Shown: positions 60,367-64,000 of the stretch, piece after piece | Layout of the letters: each line of letters opens with the position of its first letter | How positions within the stretch are numbered: the stretch's first letter is position 1 | Source of the DNA: Streptomyces harbinensis | GTDB taxonomy: Bacteria > Actinomycetota > Actinomycetes > Streptomycetales > Streptomycetaceae | Length of the DNA stretch: 64,000 bases | Reading direction: 5' to 3' | NCBI RefSeq assembly: GCF_900116145.1 | Contig: NZ_FPAB01000001.1 | Location: 807,135 to 871,134 of the forward strand | Notes under the pieces: model-generated | Told to the model about the DNA's origin: nothing | Seen by the model: the letters and a program-made list of their open reading frames with translations, nothing else | Databases searched by the model: none | Program-made: the position numbers and the translations under genes

Positions 60367-61038
60367 CTAGCCGGCGCCGCGGGCGCTGTCGACCGGGAGC
60401 ACCTCGGGCGACAGCGCCCCGGCACCCGCCGTGGCGGCGGTGAGCCGGCGCCGGTGGTGGCGCCGGCACAGCACCTCGTACCCCACCTCGCCGCGGGCGC
60501 CCGCCGGGTCACCGACGTCCCCGACCACCACCTGGGCGCCCTCGACCACCATCCGGCCACCGACCGTCCGGGCGTTGTGGGTGGCACGGGCGCCGCACCA
60601 GCACAGCGCCTCCACCTGGAGCACCTCCACCCGGTCCGCCAGCTCGATCAGCCGCTGGGAGCCGGGGAAGAGCCGGGTGCGGAAGTCGGTGGTGATGCCG
60701 AACGCGAAGACGTCGATGCCCAGGTCGTCCACCACCCGGCCCAGCTGGTCGACCTGCTCGGGCGAGAGGAACTGCGCCTCGTCCGCGATCACGTAGTCCA
60801 CCCGGCCGCCCGCCGTGAGGTGCTTGACCAGGTGGACGTGGAAGTCGAAGGACTCGTCGGCCTCCACCGCGTCCGTCACCAGCCCGAGCCGGGAGGAGAG
60901 CCGCCCCTCCCCCGCCCGGTCGTTGCGGGTGAAGATCATGCCCGACAGGCCGCGCGCGGACCTGTTGTGCTGGATCTGGAGTGCGAGGGTGCTCTTCCCG
61001 CAGTCCATCGTGCCGGAGAAGAAGGCGAGTTCAGCCAC
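60367..61038 (-). CDS. tdk: Thymidine kinase
   Basis: The 223-aa type II thymidine kinase has the P-loop FFSGTMDCGKSTLALQ, Walker B-like DYVIADEAQFLSPEQVDQL, the lid zinc cysteines in ALCWCGARATHNART and VLCRRHHRR, and a typical DFRTRLFPGS. It phosphorylates thymidine in salvage. It is 17 bp after the phosphatase-like gene, probably cotranscribed. Confidence 0.95.
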   Translation of the reverse strand: MAELAFFSGTMDCGKSTLALQIQHNRSARGLSGMIFTRNDRAGEGRLSSRLGLVTDAVEADESFDFHVHLVKHLTAGGRVDYVIADEAQFLSPEQVDQLGRVVDDLGIDVFAFGITTDFRTRLFPGSQRLIELADRVEVLQVEALCWCGARATHNARTVGGRMVVEGAQVVVGDVGDPAGARGEVGYEVLCRRHHRRRLTAATAGAGALSPEVLPVDSARGAG

Positions 61039-61055
61039 GGATCGGTTGTTTCCCT

Positions 61056-62261
61056 TTAGGTGCGTACTTCAAGGAGCGGGACGAACTGCTCGGCGGCCGT
61101 GAGCGAACCGTGCATGCCGATGAGCGCGGACTCCTTGGGCTCGGTGGTGGTCGCGGTGACGGCGTGGTTGCCGGTCATCGCGACCACCACATCGCCTATC
61201 CGGTCCGCGACCCGCGGCTCGACGGGGGTGCCCGGCGGGCCGAACCAGCCCAGCTCGACGGCCTCCTCACGGGTCACCACCCACGCCTCGTCCGCCAGCA
61301 CCTCGCGCCACACCGCGTGCACGTCGGCGGCGGCGCCGGGGACCGCGTACAGATGACGCGCCCGGCCCTCCCCGCCGAGCAGCGCCACCCCGGCGCGCAG
61401 CTCCCAGTCCTCGTCGAAGTCGTGCCGGAACTCCTCACCGGGCGGCACGTCGACCATGCCGTGGTCGGCGGTGATGTACAGCACGCTGCGCGGCGGCAGT
61501 TGCTCGGCGAGGCGCTGGGCGAGCGAGTCGACGTAGCGCAGCTGGCCGCGCCATGCCTCGGAGTCCATGCCGAACGGGTGGCCCGCGCCGTCCAGTTCGG
61601 CGTAGTAGGTGTAGACCAGGGTGCGGTCGGCGGCGGCCAGCCGCTGGGCCGCCAGGTCCATCCGCTCGCCCGCGTCCAGCCGGCCGATGAAGGTGCCGCC
61701 GCTGAGGGCGACCTGGGTGAGCGGCGTGTGGGCGAAGTGCGGCGCCGACACCTGCGAGGTCTCCACCCCGGCTGCCTGTGCCCGCCGGAAGACCGTGGGG
61801 TGGGGCTGCCAGTGGGCGGGCTCGGTCCACGGGTTCCAGCGCAGCTGGTTCATCAGGACGCCGCGCTCGGGATCGCGCACCTTGTAGCCGGCCAGGCCGT
61901 GCGCGGCCGGGGTCAGCCCGGTGCCGACCGAGGCCAGCGAGGTGGCGGTGGTCGACGGGAAGCCGGCCGTGATGGGGGTACCCGTGCCGCCGCCCGAGGT
62001 GGGCAGCAACGAGGTGAGGAACGGGGCGAGATGGGGGTGGTCGTGCAGCGCCTGCCAGCCGAGCCCGTCGATGAGGAAGACCGCGACCCGGTCGGCGGGC
62101 GGCAGCTCGAACCCGGTGCCGCCGTGCGGGGAGCGCAGCTCCGGGACGGCGGCGGGCAGCAGATCGGCGAGCGACCCGGCTCCGTACGCGGGCGCCGGGG
62201 CCGCGCGCGGGTCCAGCGGTACGGGGTCCGGTGCGTGATCGTGAGCCGGGACGCGTGTCAC
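61056..62261 (-). CDS. Alkaline-phosphatase superfamily protein (nucleotide pyrophosphatase-like)
   Basis: The 401-aa protein has the metal-binding fold: VAVFLIDGLGWQAL (Asp ligand), ITAGFPSTTATSLASVGTG (catalytic Thr in PSTTATS), YYAELDGAGHPFG and VLYITADHGMVDVP (metal Asp/His). It should hydrolyse a phosphodiester or phosphomonoester; no signal peptide is present. The GTG at 62261 overlaps the stop of DUF5998 (GTGA). It lies upstream of tdk. Confidence 0.92.
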   Translation of the reverse strand: MTRVPAHDHAPDPVPLDPRAAPAPAYGAGSLADLLPAAVPELRSPHGGTGFELPPADRVAVFLIDGLGWQALHDHPHLAPFLTSLLPTSGGGTGTPITAGFPSTTATSLASVGTGLTPAAHGLAGYKVRDPERGVLMNQLRWNPWTEPAHWQPHPTVFRRAQAAGVETSQVSAPHFAHTPLTQVALSGGTFIGRLDAGERMDLAAQRLAAADRTLVYTYYAELDGAGHPFGMDSEAWRGQLRYVDSLAQRLAEQLPPRSVLYITADHGMVDVPPGEEFRHDFDEDWELRAGVALLGGEGRARHLYAVPGAAADVHAVWREVLADEAWVVTREEAVELGWFGPPGTPVEPRVADRIGDVVVAMTGNHAVTATTTEPKESALIGMHGSLTAAEQFVPLLEVRT

Positions 62262-62845
62262 GTGCCGGCCACCGCGGTGGCCTCCGACAGCGCCTGGGCG
62301 AACTCCAGGGTCCGGCGGACGGTCTCCGGCCCGTCCCCCGCCTCGCTGATCCGCAGCGAGAGGTCGTCGGCGGTGGTGGAGCCGGTGTAGCCGTGGTCGG
62401 CCTCGCAGTTGGGGTCGCCGCAGTTGGCCGGCTCCATGTCGATGCGGGAGACGGCGCCCCAGCCGATGGTGAGGACGACCTCGCGCGGCAGGGTGCCCGG
62501 CTTGTAGGACTGCGGGTTGGAGACGACGCGGCTGAGCACCACCGAGGAGATCCGGTCGAGCTTCACGGACTCGGTGGAGGTGGTGGCGTACGGGGCGGGC
62601 GCCGTGCTGTCGGCGGACTGCTCGTCGGTGTGGCTGACGATGAACCGGGTGCCGGTGAGCACCAGGACGGTGGCGTGCCGGCGCACCTCGTTGCTGTCGA
62701 ACGTCGTTTCCTGGTGCACGAGATAGGACGCCACGGCCTCGCGGCCGACGGCCGCCTCCACCGCATCGGCGACCAGCGCCGGGTAGTAGCCGCTGCGCTC
62801 GATCGCCTCCCGCAACCCCTGGGATGTCGTACCGGTCTTCGCCAT
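62258..62845 (-). CDS. DUF5998 family protein
   Basis: The 195-aa protein begins MAKTGTTSQGLREAIERSGY and contains FDSNEVRRHATVLVLTGTRF, VLTIGWGAVSRIDMEPANCG and EFAQALSEATAVAGT, the DUF5998 pattern conserved in actinobacteria. A CGDPNCEADH segment could bind metal. It is the first gene of a DUF5998-phosphatase-tdk operon. An ATG at 62854 is an alternative start. Confidence 0.92.
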   Translation of the reverse strand: MAKTGTTSQGLREAIERSGYYPALVADAVEAAVGREAVASYLVHQETTFDSNEVRRHATVLVLTGTRFIVSHTDEQSADSTAPAPYATTSTESVKLDRISSVVLSRVVSNPQSYKPGTLPREVVLTIGWGAVSRIDMEPANCGDPNCEADHGYTGSTTADDLSLRISEAGDGPETVRRTLEFAQALSEATAVAGT

Positions 62846-62924
62846 GGAGTCCATCCTACGGGGCGCCACCGACACCCATGGGCCCCTTGCCCGGGTACGT
62901 GCCGTCCGCCCGCCGGTGCGGGTG

Positions 62925-64000
62925 TCAGTAGGCGGGCAGCCGGCGCGGACCGAGGTCGGGGCTCGGCGGGGGCGGTGCCAGCGTCACCGAGGCGGCCAGC
63001 ACGCTCAGCCCGCGCGGGGCGACGACGACCGGTTCCAGATGGACGGCGGCGATCTCCGCGTGGTCCTCCAGCAGCCGGCCGAGCCGCAGCAGGAGTTGCT
63101 CCAGAGCTGCGGTGTCCACCGGGCGGGCGCCGCGCCAGCCGAACAGCATGGGAGCGGCCCGGATGGAGCGCACCAGGGCGGCGGCGTCGCGGTCGGTGAC
63201 CGGCAGCAGCCGGTGGGCGATGTCGCCCAGCAGTTCGGAGGCGGGGCCGGCCAGGCCGAAGGAGAGGACCGCGCCGACGGAGGCGTCGGCGACGGCGCGC
63301 ACCACGGTGTCCACGCCGCGCGGTGCCATGGCCTGGACGACCGGGCGCGGGGCGCCGAGCCAGCCGAGTTCGGCCGCCAGTTCGGCGTGGGCGCGGCGCA
63401 GTTCGCCCTCGGTGGCCAGGCCGAGACGGATGCCGTCGAGGTCGGCGCGGTGCCGCAGCCCGGGGGCGGTGGTCTTCAGGGCGACCGGATAGCCGAGCCG
63501 GCGGGCGGCGCGGGCGGCGGCGTCCGGGTCGGGGGCGGGGAGGGCGGGCAGGACGGTGATGCCGTAGGCGGCGAGCAGCCGGTGGGCGCGGTCGGGGGCC
63601 AGCGGGTGCCGGCCGGCCGCCTCGGCGGGGCCCGCGGCGGTGATGATCCGGTGGGCGGCGGCCTCGTCGATGTCGTCGAAGGCGGGGAGCGTCCCGGGGT
63701 CGGCGGCGTCGGCGCGCCAGCGGGCGTGCCGTACGGCGTGGGCGAGGGCGCGGACGGCGCGCTCGGCGGAGGGGTAGCCGGGGATGCCCCGGGCGCTGAG
63801 GGCGGTGGCCAGCCCGTCGATGGCGAGATGGGCGGCCACCACGGGTATCTTCCGCTCCGGCGCGGCGTCGATCGCGGTGCGCAGGGCGGCGGCGAGGGCG
63901 TCGGCGGTGAGGCCGGGGGCTCCGGTGGGGACGGCGGTGACGACCACCGCGTCGGTGTCCGGGTCGGCGAGGGCGGCGCCGAGGGCCTGCCGGTACTCGG
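62925..64000 (-). CDS. Acyl-CoA synthetase (NDP-forming)/acetate-CoA ligase family protein, partial
   Basis: The frame is open to the window edge, so the N-terminus is missing. The visible 358 codons hold the end of the CoA-ligase domain (AAPERKIPVVAAHLA) and an ATP-grasp_5 domain (RAHRLLAAYGITVLPALPAP, RLGYPVALKTTAPGLRHRAD, RPVVQAMAPRGVDTVVRAVA, LEPVVVAPRG). In streptomycetes this is commonly fused to a GNAT domain, the PatB-type protein acetyltransferase, but that part would be outside the window. It ends PRRLPAY. Confidence 0.88.
   Translation of the reverse strand, partial: EYRQALGAALADPDTDAVVVTAVPTGAPGLTADALAAALRTAIDAAPERKIPVVAAHLAIDGLATALSARGIPGYPSAERAVRALAHAVRHARWRADAADPGTLPAFDDIDEAAAHRIITAAGPAEAAGRHPLAPDRAHRLLAAYGITVLPALPAPDPDAAARAARRLGYPVALKTTAPGLRHRADLDGIRLGLATEGELRRAHAELAAELGWLGAPRPVVQAMAPRGVDTVVRAVADASVGAVLSFGLAGPASELLGDIAHRLLPVTDRDAAALVRSIRAAPMLFGWRGARPVDTAALEQLLLRLGRLLEDHAEIAAVHLEPVVVAPRGLSVLAASVTLAPPPPSPDLGPRRLPAY

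Overview
The window is high-GC DNA (roughly 70-75% G+C) with short intergenic gaps, many ATGA/GTGA stop-start overlaps and many actinobacterial families: SepH, DUF397, DUF3093, DUF3159, DUF3710, DUF4193, DUF5998, an AfsR/SARP-type regulator and a three-ATPase EccC. It is almost certainly a Streptomyces or close relative chromosome. From memory, the order arcA-arcB ... cold-shock/DEAD-box ... trkA pair ... kdpDE ... dut ... cutRS ... hemH ... sepH resembles the core chromosome arm of S. coelicolor between about SCO5976 and SCO5842. That needs an alignment to confirm.

Layout. 1-830: trailing end of a type I-E-like CRISPR array, with cas genes and leader presumably to the left of the window. 0.87-2.5 kb: a DUF397/XRE-DUF5753/histidine-kinase-like ATPase triad. 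2.6-5.7 kb: an MMPL exporter divergent from a TetR regulator, with a perfect palindromic operator between them. 5.7-5.9 kb: a 151-bp element with 13-bp terminal inverted repeats and nested internal pairing. 6.0-9.7 kb: a secreted NlpC/P60-like protein with five tandem repeats, facing an XRE - ImmA/IrrE - MAB_1171c-like membrane protein cluster whose last gene seems frameshifted at its 3' end. 9.8-18.7 kb: housekeeping and catabolic genes, including the arginine deiminase pair arcA-arcB, a CorA-type transporter, homocysteine methyltransferase, an F420-type LLM oxidoreductase and a MazG-like protein.

18.8-34.8 kb: a complete type VII (ESX) secretion operon on the minus strand. Transcription runs from two WXG100-like genes, through four accessory genes (two small EspC-like proteins, a 514-aa PPE/WXG-like low-complexity protein and an 897-aa uncharacterised protein), to eccC, eccD, mycP, eccB, eccE and an unknown terminal gene. 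Nearly all junctions overlap or are a few bases apart. A 948-aa SARP-NB-ARC-TPR regulator lies directly upstream on the same strand and is the obvious candidate controller.

38-41 kb: a MerR-like regulator with a 38-bp perfect palindrome at its start, a DEAD-box helicase and a cold-shock protein, in unusually AT-rich leaders rich in hairpins. 41.4-42.2 kb: a DUF1963-like gene broken by a one-base change in a C-run. 42.2-54.4 kb: an rRNA uracil methyltransferase, two TrkA-type K+ channel regulators, DUF3159, KdpDE (no kdpFABC in the window), DUF3710-dut, DUF3093, DUF4193 and the CutRS two-component system. 54.7-64 kb: inositol monophosphatase, coproporphyrin ferrochelatase, SepH, rhodanese, VOC protein, thymidine kinase, an alkaline-phosphatase-superfamily protein, DUF5998 and an acyl-CoA synthetase cut by the window edge. 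No rRNA, tRNA, complete insertion sequence or replication origin was recognised.
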